The translations under genes were made by a program, and so were the position numbers. Under the pieces are notes generated by a model, which worked only from the letters and a program-made list of their open reading frames with translations, was not told the DNA's origin and ran no database searches. This document shows, one piece after another, positions 21,602 to 31,843 of a stretch of DNA of 64,000 nucleotides (position 1 is the stretch's first letter; the number at the start of each line of letters is the position of its first letter). The DNA is from Thelephora terrestris (Eukaryota; Basidiomycota; Agaricomycetes; Thelephorales; Thelephoraceae), in the NCBI GenBank assembly GCA_015956445.1, contig WIUZ02000023.1, positions 310,001 through 374,000 of the forward strand. Reading direction: 5' to 3'.

Positions 21602-24283
21602 CTAGAACGAAGGGGAGGGGACCTCGCGATAAGATCCAGCAGCGGGGCCCAAGGAATCGAAGAAGTGGACATCTTCAGGGTCTTCGCTGGTGGAGTCCTC
21701 GTCGTCGGGAAGAGTCGCGAAGCTTGGGTCGCGAGTCTCTGTACGAGCAAGGTAGGGAATCAGACGAAACCCGGCTACCCTGAGCTGAGACTTGGCGCCG
21801 TCGAGTTCAGCGACGATGTAAGAGGGGCCAGCCTTCTTGTGAATGACGACATAGGGGCCATTGTACCGGGGCTTGGTCTTACGGTTCAGAGACTCTTCGA
21901 TGCGAGAATTCCGAACGAGAACCAGAGATCCAGGCTTGAAATCGAAGTCCACAATCTGTGAACCATGGCGCTTCTCAAACCGTTCTAGGTTCTTGATGCG
22001 GGAAGCGGTAACTGTCTCCTGCATCTTTTCAATATCCTCCTCACGCTTCGCAAGCTGACGAGCCCGGATCGCGATGAGTCCCTCGGTAGAGATGCCAAAG
22101 TCTTGGGCAGGGACGAGGTAAGTGGCCTCGAGAATATCAAAGGGGAGGATGGGGTGGACACCGTGGACCATGTAGTAAGGGGAGAACCCAGTCGCCTTCC
22201 GTACAGTGACCCGCTCGGCCCAGAAGACCTGCGGGAGAACCTCGCGCCACTTGGACTCGTTTCCATGACAGGTTTTCATGACAGCTTCACGGACATCAAA
22301 GTGCTTCGACTCGACAATCCCATTGGCTCGGGAGTTGTAGCCAGAGATGCGGATGTGTCGTATACCGTATCGCGATGCGAGGATGTCGAGGGCTGCGATA
22401 TAGGAGGAACCGTTGTCGGTGACAATCTCGGCGATGCCACCCCAACGACACAGGAGGTCCTGGAAGATGAAGTCGGCGATGACCTTGGCAGACTCGGAGG
22501 TAGTTGCCCGAGCTTCGGGATAAGATGTAAGCGCATCGCGAGCGTGGATGACGTATCGGTAGCTTCCAGTCCTGGGCATAAGAAAGGTATCGATATGGGC
22601 TTTCCAAAACAAGCCGGGAACGGTCGGGACGGTTGGCGGGATGTAGAAATATTCGGTTTGGCGCAGCTGACACTCGTGGCATGTCTTGACGTACCATCGG
22701 ACGTTCTCACTGAGGCAGGGCCACCAGAAACGCAGAAGGAGGTTGGCTGTCGTCGCGAAGGCTCCCTTGTGGCCGAGGTTGTCGTGGGCAAACCGAATGA
22801 GGCGGAGGCGATCTGAAGGAGGAGGAACGAGCTGTGGGCTACCCTTGCGATTCTTTCGGAACAGCTTGTTGCCAACGAGGAAGTAGTCTGTGGCTTGGCG
22901 GATGAACTGCCGGTAGTCGTGGTCAGAGAGGTCTGGAGGGCGCTCCAAGTCGGACAGGAACTTCTGTATCACGACCAGCCGTTCTTCACGACGGAGGCCT
23001 TTGGGGGACTGGGGGATCACGACATCAGTCTCAGAATCCGGTGAGGAGGATCGCGACGGAGCGGCAGAGTCGTCGGGAGGTTCTGGAGAGGGTCGAGGGG
23101 AAGGAGAGGAGGCATGCAGAGCTGGTTCGGGTTCAATGGCGAATAATATAGAAGGTGCTGGGTCTAGGGGGGATCGAGGTGTGTTGACTTCAAGGAAGAA
23201 TCCTGTGCCGAGGTCTATCCACTCTTCTAGTTCGTCCGGATCGTCGGGAGGCGGATCCTCAGGGGCGCGAGGACGACGGGAGAGACCGTCAGCTCCGGTG
23301 TGCTTGTCAGCGGGGACGTGGACGAGTTCGAAGTCAAAGAGCAGGATGGCGGATATCCATCGGTTCACGGCATCGTTGGGATGGAGCGTAGGGTTATTGA
23401 GCATCCCCTTGATAAACTTGGCATCCATTTCCACAGTGAGTTTCTTCACGCCGATGGTGTAAATCTGCGTCTGCTTGAGTGCGCGAAACAGCCCGAAGAG
23501 CTCGAGCTTGGCCTGGGAGTATCGCGACTCGCGATCGTTGAACGTGATGGACCCGAATCGACTGGGGTAGCGCTTTCCGTCTTCACCGACCTGAAGGAGA
23601 ATGAAACCAACACCGTTCATGCAGGAGTCGACGGCTAGGATGACTGGGCGTTGCGACTCGTAGTCGATAGGGCGTAGAGCTGGTGAGTTTACGATCGCGG
23701 CCTTGAGGTTCTCGATAGCTGCCAACTGCGGGGGTCCAATTTCGAAGGGTTCGTCTTTCCGTGTTAGCTGGATGAGGGGCCTTGCGACGAGAGTGTAGTT
23801 CTTGATGAAGATTCGAAGGACTCCACAGGTTCCCAGAAAAGCTCGAACCTCTGAAACATTTGTCGGGACTGGCCAGTCCTGGATGGCCTGGATTCGCGAA
23901 GGATCCGCGATACGACCTTCGTAAGTACAGATGTGTCCAAGGATGTCGGCCTGAGGTACTCCGATGAAGGCCTTCTTCCCGCTAAACGTAGCCCCGTAGG
24001 ACTTGACGCGCTGGATGATCCGGTGGACTGCTTGGAAGTGCTCCCAGACGAATCGTCGTATGCCTGGGTTTTCGGGGATAGTCTCATACGTTCCGTCGGG
24101 AAGCTCGTATCGCGACTTTGGGCCTTTGATGGGGACGTCGTCGGCGAAAGGCTGGGTCCAGTGTGGAATCTCGGGTCGAAGGATGTGGGATACGTCGCCC
24201 TGTAACACGGCTGGGGAGTTCGTCCAACCCATCGGTAGAACTGTGAGTCGGAACGCGCCGAGGGGAGTGTTGAACGTGGTCAT
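21602..24283 (-). CDS. Gypsy pol: reverse transcriptase (part), RNase H, integrase
   Basis: Part of the retroelement. In order: the later half of reverse transcriptase (TFNTPLGAFRLTVLPMGW, then PFADDVP), a Ty3-type RNase H (ILAVDSCMNGVGFILLQV, HTGADGLSRR), a Pro/Ser-rich linker, the integrase zinc region (HKGAFATTANLLLRFWWP, CHECQLRQ), the integrase core (TDNGSSYIAALDIL, SRANGIVESKHFDVREA) and a C-terminal module with RYNGPYVV. This order assigns the element to Ty3/Gypsy. The upstream part lies beyond the nested element. Confidence 0.9.
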   Translation of the reverse strand: MTTFNTPLGAFRLTVLPMGWTNSPAVLQGDVSHILRPEIPHWTQPFADDVPIKGPKSRYELPDGTYETIPENPGIRRFVWEHFQAVHRIIQRVKSYGATFSGKKAFIGVPQADILGHICTYEGRIADPSRIQAIQDWPVPTNVSEVRAFLGTCGVLRIFIKNYTLVARPLIQLTRKDEPFEIGPPQLAAIENLKAAIVNSPALRPIDYESQRPVILAVDSCMNGVGFILLQVGEDGKRYPSRFGSITFNDRESRYSQAKLELFGLFRALKQTQIYTIGVKKLTVEMDAKFIKGMLNNPTLHPNDAVNRWISAILLFDFELVHVPADKHTGADGLSRRPRAPEDPPPDDPDELEEWIDLGTGFFLEVNTPRSPLDPAPSILFAIEPEPALHASSPSPRPSPEPPDDSAAPSRSSSPDSETDVVIPQSPKGLRREERLVVIQKFLSDLERPPDLSDHDYRQFIRQATDYFLVGNKLFRKNRKGSPQLVPPPSDRLRLIRFAHDNLGHKGAFATTANLLLRFWWPCLSENVRWYVKTCHECQLRQTEYFYIPPTVPTVPGLFWKAHIDTFLMPRTGSYRYVIHARDALTSYPEARATTSESAKVIADFIFQDLLCRWGGIAEIVTDNGSSYIAALDILASRYGIRHIRISGYNSRANGIVESKHFDVREAVMKTCHGNESKWREVLPQVFWAERVTVRKATGFSPYYMVHGVHPILPFDILEATYLVPAQDFGISTEGLIAIRARQLAKREEDIEKMQETVTASRIKNLERFEKRHGSQIVDFDFKPGSLVLVRNSRIEESLNRKTKPRYNGPYVVIHKKAGPSYIVAELDGAKSQLRVAGFRLIPYLARTETRDPSFATLPDDEDSTSEDPEDVHFFDSLGPAAGSYREVPSPSF

Positions 24284-24324
24284 GTCGCGAGAGTCGGGAT
24301 GAAGCTGACGCTGGTCGAAGGAAA

Positions 24325-24329
24325 CGTAT
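24325..24329 (+). repeat. Target site duplication CGTAT (left, nested element)
   Basis: CGTAT before TGTCAGG; the same five bases follow CCTGACA at 27631-27635. Confidence 0.8.
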
Positions 24330-24651
24330 TGTCAGGAACATGGTATTTTTAAACTTTTTATAACACGCTCTTTCTTCGAACTCTTCTTATCACTTCTTAT
24401 GTTTCGAATGCTTCACACTCCTTATCCTTCACACCAATCATTCGAAACACACAAACGCGCATACATTCACGGCAATACGAAACAACCTGGCTATACAAAT
24501 GCTTCTACAACGTCCTCAAAAGTCGACTCTATCTACGGCAGGCCTGAAGGTCATCAAACGTCCATCTCGGAGATCATAGTGCTGGCCCCTCCTCGCTAGG
24601 ACCTCCCCAAACATGGCGTCACCATCTTCGGCACTCAGCTGAACGACTAGT

Positions 24652-26255
24652 TCAAGCCGATAGGAAGAGATACCTTCGAGCGGACCGATCAGTCTCCCAG
24701 ATGTCACCGAACTCTGGAACACCTGGTCCCACATCGCCATCACCGGGTGACTGCTCGACAGCACTGTCGACGTAGTCGGCAAGCGACCCTCCGTCTCCCT
24801 CATCGGACCCCTGGGCGGAATCCTGTCTTGCGAGTCGAAGCTGGTGGCGAAGCTGGATCTCCGACTCGACCTGTCGGTAGGGACGGTTGATTCGATAGCG
24901 GAACTCTCGTCCCCTATCTCGACCAGACTGGTCACCATCTGACTCAACTGGACGCGGGTATGGGTAAGCCGATGGAGCCATGCGATGAGCAGGACGGCGT
25001 CGAGAGCGCTTGCAACGTTGCCCCTTAGTCACCGGACGTACCTCGGCGACCCTCGGAGCATCTTCAGCTCGGTCAACCTCCATGACCACATCCTCGATCT
25101 TCACCAACTGACGGATCGGCTGCAAGGCGCAGCGCCCACAGTTCTCCTTGTCAGAAGCGGCCAAGGTGGAAGCCGGACCTGGAGTCGGAACGGGAACCGC
25201 GTTCTCGATCGGAGGCGTCGCATAGGACGACGGGTTAGGCGATGGGAGTACCACCTCGTCGGCGTACTCCAACTCGAACGGAACGTCAGCTGTCCCCTGA
25301 CCAACCAATTTGGGACCCTCTTTACAGTTACAGGTCTTGTCCTGCAAGGACTCGACCTGCGCTGTCAACACAGCCACCACGTTCTCGAGTTCTTCGGTCT
25401 AGGAAATGTCAGCTTCCATCATTCTAAGCAATGATGAAAGAGGCCTTACCTTTTCATCCCTCCTGGCCAACGCCCCCTTAATGTTGTTGTCCCGAACCTT
25501 CAACCCTGCGATCAACTCCTGATGGTTGGCGACCATGGCCTCCAACGCCTCGTTCGTCCCCTGCTGGAAGGCAGCCAGAGTCTCCTTCATCTGAAGACCC
25601 TCCGCCGACAAACGAAGGACGTCTGCCTTCGCTTCCTTCACCTCACGCTCCAATCGTTCAACCTAGGCAGTTTGGTTAGTCGAGAGTCATACTCGAATAT
25701 CCAAACGAAGGACTTACTTTGCTCTCCCCTTCCCGAACGAGCGACCACAATAACGAGGTAGCGGCAGTGGCATGGCGGACGGCCCGAGGAACGGTTGCTC
25801 CGTGCTCCAATAGGTCCTGGTCGTAGATTCCCCTTTGCAGGGTGTACCAGAGCTCCTTCTTGATCGGATGCTCCAGCTCCCCGAACCTACCCCTCATTCG
25901 GAATGCCACCTTCTCGGCGATGATCGTACGGACCCAAAGCTCATCATCCCAGGTTAACCCCATCAAATGAGGCATCGTCTCCCTGAGACGTTCGGCGTCC
26001 ACTTCCGTGACGACCTCCAAGATCTAGAAGCCGTTAGCTGGACATCAACGCCCAAAAGAACGTAACCTCTACCTAGAGGAAGGCGTTAGTGCTAGCACAG
26101 AAAGCTCTAGGTCTCCCCCATACCTGGTCATCCGTGGTATAGGGAGTCCCCGCCGCACAGGCGTAGGTCTTGCGAGCGGCGGCACGACGGTCGATGCGAG
26201 AGATGGTGGAGATACCATTGGCGACTTTGTAGGTATGGTTGTTGGGGAAGGACAT
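24652..26255 (-). CDS. Accessory-type gene of the nested element (helical, coiled coil)
   Basis: Four exons: 26124-26255, 25718-26023, 25450-25662 and 24652-25398, all with GT-AG boundaries and an open frame, about 465 residues. It starts MSFPNNHTYKVANGISTIS. Exon 2 is helical (HLMGLTWDDELWVRTIIA, ending SLLWSLVREGESK). Exon 3 is a coiled coil (VERLEREVKEAKADVLRL). Exon 4 has CNCKEG and NCGRCALQP Cys pairs, an acidic/Pro linker, an Arg-rich block (GQRCKRSRRRPAHR) and a long charged helix (VESEIQLRHQLRLARQD). No catalytic motif seen. The layout and the intron just before the coiled coil recall antisense gene 2 of the host Gypsy element. It could instead be a captured host gene; I do not recognise a host family. 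Confidence 0.6.
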
Positions 26256-27630
26256 GTTTTGGTAAGATGATGGGGAAGTTGCTGGTGTTGCTGATCAAGG
26301 ATGGCTCCAAGAAGACGTCCTTCTTATAGCCTAGATCGGTGATCCTTCACGTGACCTACCTCGACGAACCTCATTGGTCCGGGTCACATCAACTTCCGCC
26401 CCTGTACCATCATCGTTGGCTTACTACATCAAGCTGACACCTCGGCCCGCGGGACGGCCTTGGAAGAACTTCGTTCCGGAACGCCTAGAACGCGCGCGCA
26501 CTAAAAATAGGTCTCAAGACCCTGATGACCCCTTTATGACATCACGAACCCCTTTTTACGACCCCTCATGACTTTACGATTACGATCAACCCTGGACCCT
26601 GATCACACACGTGGACAGTCACATCACAGTCTCCTAACCGGAGGAAGGACTCGCCGCTATTCGGAAGCATTGCCTTAGGATCCTTCTGGTTAGCTCAGCG
26701 CATGTGGAGTAGCCGTTAGCGTGAAACGCCGGCGAATCTGTAATCCCTTATGTCCCATGAGTCTAGGCCCACGCTCCTCATGTTCGGACGCACGATAAGG
26801 TTGCCACTAGTCCGTGATGCTGTTACCGCCTACAGACAACAAGGGATGCTGCATGGTCTCTATCTTTGGCCTCTCCAAAGGAAGCATCCAAGAAGATTCT
26901 CACCTAGCCCTTGGGTGTGATCCCCAGGTACGAACTTTCATGACCCTATGCCCCTTTTTCTTTTAGGACTAGTGTTATCTTTACCCCTATGTTTCATGCG
27001 GACATTCCTTATCTTTTATGCAATCCTTCACACGCTAGTAGGGCCCTTTGTCCTTTATTCTCCCACGCGTCATATTTGTTCGCTTCCCTTACTTAGCGTT
27101 CTCACACTCCTTATCTCCCTTTGTTCGGACTTGATAAGGGTATATTAGGGTATTGACGTCATGGCCACTCCTTTAGTATAAGTAGCAACTGTGGCTGTAT
27201 CGTAGTACCTTAGTTTTGTAACCTCAGGAAATCCTCTGCCCTTCTCAGCCCAGTTGCAGTTAAGGACAAGTCAGAGTTTCTTGTTTGATCCAAGACATCC
27301 CCATCTGCTCTCCCTCCCGCTCTGCGCGTCGCCTGCGCCTCGTAACTATAGACTCCCAGCAGTCATATTAGAACACCTCGAGCGTCCAGTCGATCAACTG
27401 GTGGAGTTATCAAATCCTGTTGTAGGGATCAACCCTTGCTTGTTAAACCGAACGAAGTACGGTTTAGGTTGGGTTTCTCTTTAGGATTTCGACCTGACTT
27501 GTAGTGACCTCGGACAACCTACCGGAAGAATAGAGACGTGATCGTTCTCTCACAAGCTAGTTGGACTAGTGAGTACTCTGCGGAGTCGGCTCAGTGCACT
27601 GGTAGTTGTTGGGGTAGAGTGGCCCTGACA
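26256..27630. other. Noncoding right part of the nested element
   Basis: About 1.4 kb upstream of the nested gene with no open frame of note. It contains an imperfect inverted repeat near 26634-26695 (CTAACCGGAGGAAGG against CCTTCTGGTTAG) and pyrimidine-rich stretches near 26950-27120. The nested gene's promoter should lie at its left end. Confidence 0.5.
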
Positions 27631-27635
27631 CGTAT
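27631..27635 (+). repeat. Target site duplication CGTAT (right, nested element)
   Basis: Matches 24325-24329. Confidence 0.8.
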
Positions 27636-28945
27636 AGGTCGAGCGTGGTGTAGATGGAGCGACCAGCGAAGTCTTCGGCAACCACATCGGTGTAGGGAGG
27701 CATAGCGGCGTTCTTGATCGTAACGGCGTTGAGAGGCTCCAAGGAATGAACCAGACGTAATGACTTCCCATCCTTCTTGTAGACACAGAACCATCTACTG
27801 TTGTAGGAGGAGGACGAGGGCTCGTAGACACCGGACTGCCACTTGTTCTCGATGATCTGAGTAACCTCAGAGAGGATCCCGCGAGGGATGGGGCCTTGTC
27901 TGAGTACCCAGGGCGTGTGCGCGATGTGCGGGATCTCGATGGGGGCGAAGTACTTGGGATCGAATGTCCCTCTCTCGTCGTCAGTCCATGCGAATGCCGT
28001 GTGATGGGTGCTAACGATCCACTCCGCGAGCTTCACTTCTTCTGGTAGCAGAAGTCCTTTGCCAAGCGCCATTTGCTTCCGGCGTTCGGGAGTGAAGCGG
28101 GGGACGGGGGCGTATTCGGGAGGGTGCGTAGGCAAGGGGGGCATGTCGGCAAGGGGGTCGGGATGGTCGTGCCGAATGATCCGAAAGTTCTCTGGCAGGG
28201 TGGTGGCGACGGGTCGAGTCTTGTTCGCTACTTTCTTGTACAGGAACGTGGATCCACCGAAGGTTTCGCTAGCGAGCGGGATCCGGGAGTAGAGCTCCGA
28301 TAACCACATGCTGGCTGCTTGTGCGGGAGTAAGAGGGTCGAGAGGGGGAGATGGTAACTCTTCGCGAAGGGCTGCAAACTCTGTCGAAAGGTCGCGACGG
28401 GCGGGAGCGTTACCCATCGCGAGGAAGAGATGTTCTAGGCGTTCTGACGAAGTTCCTGCCACTTCGAGAGGTGGGTAACCGTCCTGGGTGCCTGCGTTGT
28501 TTTGGGGCGGTCCTTCCATCACACTCGATCTGAGAGCTCTGTAGACCTCTAATGCCAGGTGGCGGGTGAGAGCTGGTGTCGATGAGGTGGTCGCGACGTC
28601 GGGAGGATCGGGGATATCGAGAGTGGAGCGATCCGGTGGGGTCTCAGGATGGCCATCTATAGAATCGTATCCTATGAAGAAAGAGGAGAAAGGGGTGGGG
28701 GCAGCATAGTAGGATGATATGGGGAAGGGAGCAGAGGAGAGAAAAGGAGAAAGGACGGAGGAAATCGAGACAAGAGGAGGTGGGAGAGGAGACATAGGTG
28801 AAACTGACGCAAGTTCTGGTAGAGGGGACTGGGACAGGGAGGTATCATAGGGTATCCGATGTTTTGCGGCCTGCAGCTTGGCGTGCACTGCAGACACTGG
28901 GAGTCGGTTGGGTCGGGACGCGGGAGTAGGTTCAGACGGCTCCAC
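27636..28945 (-). CDS. Gypsy pol: linker and start of reverse transcriptase
   Basis: Part of the retroelement. A Ser/Pro-rich linker is followed by the beginning of reverse transcriptase: ESEVTQIIENKWQSGVYEPS-type fingers region, RWFCVYKKDGKSLRLVHSLE and IYTTLDLY. The nested element interrupts it on the left. It follows the gag-protease frame as a separate frame, as in many Gypsy elements that use frameshifting or read-through. Confidence 0.85.
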
Positions 28946-29013
28946 GAAGATGTGGGGCTCTTTGCGCGAGAGCGGGGGAGGTTGGGGCTCTGTCGCGACC
29001 GTAGTGCCGTCTG

Positions 29014-31695
29014 CTAATGAAAATTTACCGCTTCCTCGGGATTTGGTCGAGGAGACTTGCGGATTCGGGGCTGCGTCGCGAACACGTAGAGCTTTCCCGT
29101 TTTCGGATCTTTGACGCGGATCTCGTGCTTCCCTCCTGCGCTGCTGACTTCGGAGCAGCTGATGACATCGAAGAAAGGTCGTCCTAAAAGAACCTCGAAA
29201 GGCGCTTCTTCGACGACCTGGATCTGGAGATAGATAGTGATGGGACCGAGCTGAACTGGGTGGTCCTCAATAAGGCCTAGCGTCATGGTGGTGCTTGCGT
29301 TCGCCGACTCCATTGGCATAGCACGACTCGCGACGATGGGTGCTTGCAATCGGGACCAAACATCCTTTCTCATCACCACGACCTGAGCACCTCCGTCGAG
29401 AATGCACTCGGGTTCGACACCCGGCCCAAACGTCGGGTGGATGACGCGAAGGGGAAGGGAGGAGGCTGCTGCGGAGGATGAGGAGTCGTACTTCACGAGG
29501 TCCAAGAAGACTGAGGGGGGTTCTGCATCGAAACATCCAGCTAGGTAAGCATCCACTTCATCGACTTCTACCGTGTTGGCCGAGATCTTCTTGCTGGTGA
29601 CAATCTCCCTGACGTGTTTTCGAAGGTCGGGAGCGACGGCCAGAAGTTCGCGAGCGCTGAGGTTGACCTTGGAGTCGAGCACACGATGGACTATGTCGCT
29701 TGTCTTCACGTTGTGTTCGACTGGGGCCTGGAAGCGATACTTGGAGTCGTCGGGGGGTGGTCTAGGTGGATAGGAGACTGGTCGCATCGGTCCTTGGGGG
29801 CGCTGTGTCTGGCGATCTCCCGCTCGAGCTCCAGGCTTTCCGGAGGTGTTGGCGGGGTTCGTCTGGGTCTGGGTAGGAGCAGAAGTGGGCTTGGACGGTC
29901 CCGACTCGCGATTGGCTGGGGTAGGGCCTGTAGGGGCAGGTGGTAATCGTCCATCCCTTCGGGGTGGGCCCGTCCTTCTCGCGATCTCGACACCGTCAAA
30001 CCTGACTTTCTTGGGGCCAGTCTGCAGGGCGTAGATCTGGGCGTTGCGAATGGAGTCGAGCTGGGCTTGCATCAGTTCGACTTGTTCTAGTGTCTCGTCG
30101 TCGTACTTGGAGAGGGGGTTAGGAGCGTAGCGGTTCTCGACGGGAGTGTGTGGTATGCTGGTAGTCGCGTAGTCCTCTTGGTCGGGATCGCATTCCTCCT
30201 CGAAGAGGTCGTACTGTTCGTCGGGATGGGCGTCATACTCTTCGGCAGGGGGGTCTATGTCTATGGTGAACACACACTCGTCTGGGCCTTCTAAGAAGTT
30301 GGTTGCAAAGGCGTCGCGACCTTGTCCTTCGTCGAGGCCCTCTGATGTCCAGTAGTTGTCGATACGTTCGCGAAGGTTCTTGCCAGGGATGTTGCGTGGA
30401 GGGTAGCGGCCATCGGGCAAGGATAGCTTCCCGTAGCCGTTCTTGATGACTTTCCCTTGTACGAGGTAGTCCGCTGCGATGGGGCAGTTGCGAACGAAGT
30501 GGTCATGGGCGCTACAGAACACGCAGTTCTGGGTGTACTGCTCTGGGTTTAGGGTGTTCCACCGGGGGACGTTTTGAAATACTCCTCCCGGAGTAGTCTG
30601 GGAAGTAGCGGGATGAGGGAGGCGCGGTGGAGGGGCAGAAGGAGGGGGCCCACGGCGAGGCTGTACGTTCGCGGTGAAGACCCGAGTCAGGTTTGACATT
30701 GCCTGAATGAGCTCGCTGACGCTCCCCTGCTCTGCGGGCTCCGTCTTCGGGATGACGGCTCGAGAGTCGGGGTTGTCGTCGGGAGCGCGTGCGTTAAGGA
30801 CGAACAACGCAGCCTCGTGGACATCAGAGAACTGGTAACCGTCGTCGGGAAGGACGTCAGGCTTCTTGATCGACAGTCGATGCAGGATTCGTGCGCGGAT
30901 AGGCTGGGGGAATCCCCTGAGATAGGCGGCGTCACGCTCCCGAGCGGTGTAGCGTCCCTTCGCAATGAGGTACGCGGAATAGGTAAGGAAGGACCGGTGG
31001 TAGTCGCCGAGGTCTTCGCGACTCATGTCCCGGTACCCGCGAGTGCGTTCCAGGAGGGTATCCAGGTCTCGAGTGGTCCAGCGGCGATCCGCTTGGAGGT
31101 GGGAGTACAGATGTCTAACTTCGATCTTGAACTGAGCCCAAGTGGCGGGAGTGTGAGCGAGGACGTCCGGGTGCAAGCAGGGAACGTGCTCCCAGGATTC
31201 AGCTGCGCGACCGGCGTAACGCTGAGCCCAGTCAATCATCTGTGCGTCGTCCAGACCTGCGCGCTTGGCTACCTCCTCGAGCTCGTCAAAGAAGGTCTTG
31301 AAGCCTTGCTCAGTATCGGAGGCAAACCGGGGAGCCTCGCGACTGTGCGTCAGGGGCATGTTGGCCGTCATTGCTGGATAAGATACGGGTGGGCGGGTGG
31401 GAAAAGTTGGTGTCGTTATCGGGAGGGCCTGCGCGAGTCGCGACGGGGAGTCTGGGGGAGTGGGCGATCGCGACGGCGGAACGGTGCCTGGCAAGTCGGT
31501 GGGTGAAGATAGTGGGGTACGGAAGAAGGTCTCGTCTTGTTCGGGATGCGGGAGAGGGTTGTTCGATGAGGAAGCGATCTGCCGGGCTACGATGGCGGAA
31601 ACGACGTTGTCGAGTAGAGAGAGAGTTTGGCGAGTGTCGAGAATAGCCTGTCGGGCTTCCCGAACGTCTTGGTTAATCTCGGCTGGGGTTTGCAA
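29014..31695 (-). CDS. Gypsy gag-protease frame
   Basis: Part of the retroelement, 893 codons. The N-terminal part has a coiled-coil-like stretch (REARQAILDTRQTLSLLD), then a capsid-like domain of the fungal Gypsy type (QMIDWAQRYAGRAAESWE, YHRSFLTYSAYLIAKGRY). A nucleocapsid zinc knuckle follows (CVFCSAHDHFVRNCP), then an acidic linker and a retropepsin-like fold (ECILDGGAQVVVMRKDVW, FEVLLGRPFFDVIS). The translation start is the first Met of the long frame, about 150 bp inside the 5' LTR. Confidence 0.88.
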   Translation of the reverse strand: MQTPAEINQDVREARQAILDTRQTLSLLDNVVSAIVARQIASSSNNPLPHPEQDETFFRTPLSSPTDLPGTVPPSRSPTPPDSPSRLAQALPITTPTFPTRPPVSYPAMTANMPLTHSREAPRFASDTEQGFKTFFDELEEVAKRAGLDDAQMIDWAQRYAGRAAESWEHVPCLHPDVLAHTPATWAQFKIEVRHLYSHLQADRRWTTRDLDTLLERTRGYRDMSREDLGDYHRSFLTYSAYLIAKGRYTARERDAAYLRGFPQPIRARILHRLSIKKPDVLPDDGYQFSDVHEAALFVLNARAPDDNPDSRAVIPKTEPAEQGSVSELIQAMSNLTRVFTANVQPRRGPPPSAPPPRLPHPATSQTTPGGVFQNVPRWNTLNPEQYTQNCVFCSAHDHFVRNCPIAADYLVQGKVIKNGYGKLSLPDGRYPPRNIPGKNLRERIDNYWTSEGLDEGQGRDAFATNFLEGPDECVFTIDIDPPAEEYDAHPDEQYDLFEEECDPDQEDYATTSIPHTPVENRYAPNPLSKYDDETLEQVELMQAQLDSIRNAQIYALQTGPKKVRFDGVEIARRTGPPRRDGRLPPAPTGPTPANRESGPSKPTSAPTQTQTNPANTSGKPGARAGDRQTQRPQGPMRPVSYPPRPPPDDSKYRFQAPVEHNVKTSDIVHRVLDSKVNLSARELLAVAPDLRKHVREIVTSKKISANTVEVDEVDAYLAGCFDAEPPSVFLDLVKYDSSSSAAASSLPLRVIHPTFGPGVEPECILDGGAQVVVMRKDVWSRLQAPIVASRAMPMESANASTTMTLGLIEDHPVQLGPITIYLQIQVVEEAPFEVLLGRPFFDVISCSEVSSAGGKHEIRVKDPKTGKLYVFATQPRIRKSPRPNPEEAVNFH

Positions 31696-31821
31696 AGCCA
31701 GGAGCCGAGCGCGAGATCGCGTCTGAGGGGGGGAGAAATCTAGCGGGATAACCTTCTGCGCACGACCTCGTCCGCGGGGTGGAATGGCTGATAGCTTCTA
31801 GCCAGAAGTGACCTCTGAACC

Positions 31822-31840
31822 GGTCTCGGCGTGGGTTCCA
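31822..31840 (-). promoter_or_regulatory. Primer-binding-like site
   Basis: Three bases inside the 5' LTR the element strand reads TGGAACCCACGCCGAGACC, beginning with the TGG that pairs with a tRNA CCA end. I could not name the tRNA from memory. Confidence 0.45.
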
Positions 31841-31843
31841 AAA

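Larger units (their letters stand above)
24330..27630 (-). mobile_element. Nested 3.3 kb retroelement-like insertion (TG..CA ends)
   Basis: Inserted in the reverse transcriptase region of the Gypsy element with a 5 bp target duplication (CGTAT). It begins TGTCAGG and ends CCTGACA, a 7 bp inverted pair with TG..CA, as at LTR retrotransposon ends. By eye I found no long direct repeat at its two ends, so it is not a standard LTR pair with an obvious internal region. It has no gag or pol; its only gene is a spliced minus-strand gene (24652-26255). Right of that gene is 1.4 kb of noncoding, AT-richer sequence. It looks like a non-autonomous element; the family is uncertain. Confidence 0.75.

Noticed and set aside
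24330-27630. Reading the nested insert as a solo LTR or as part of the Gypsy pol
   Set aside because: It has its own ends, its own 5 bp duplication, a spliced gene and lacks the TCGCGA signature of the Gypsy sequence.
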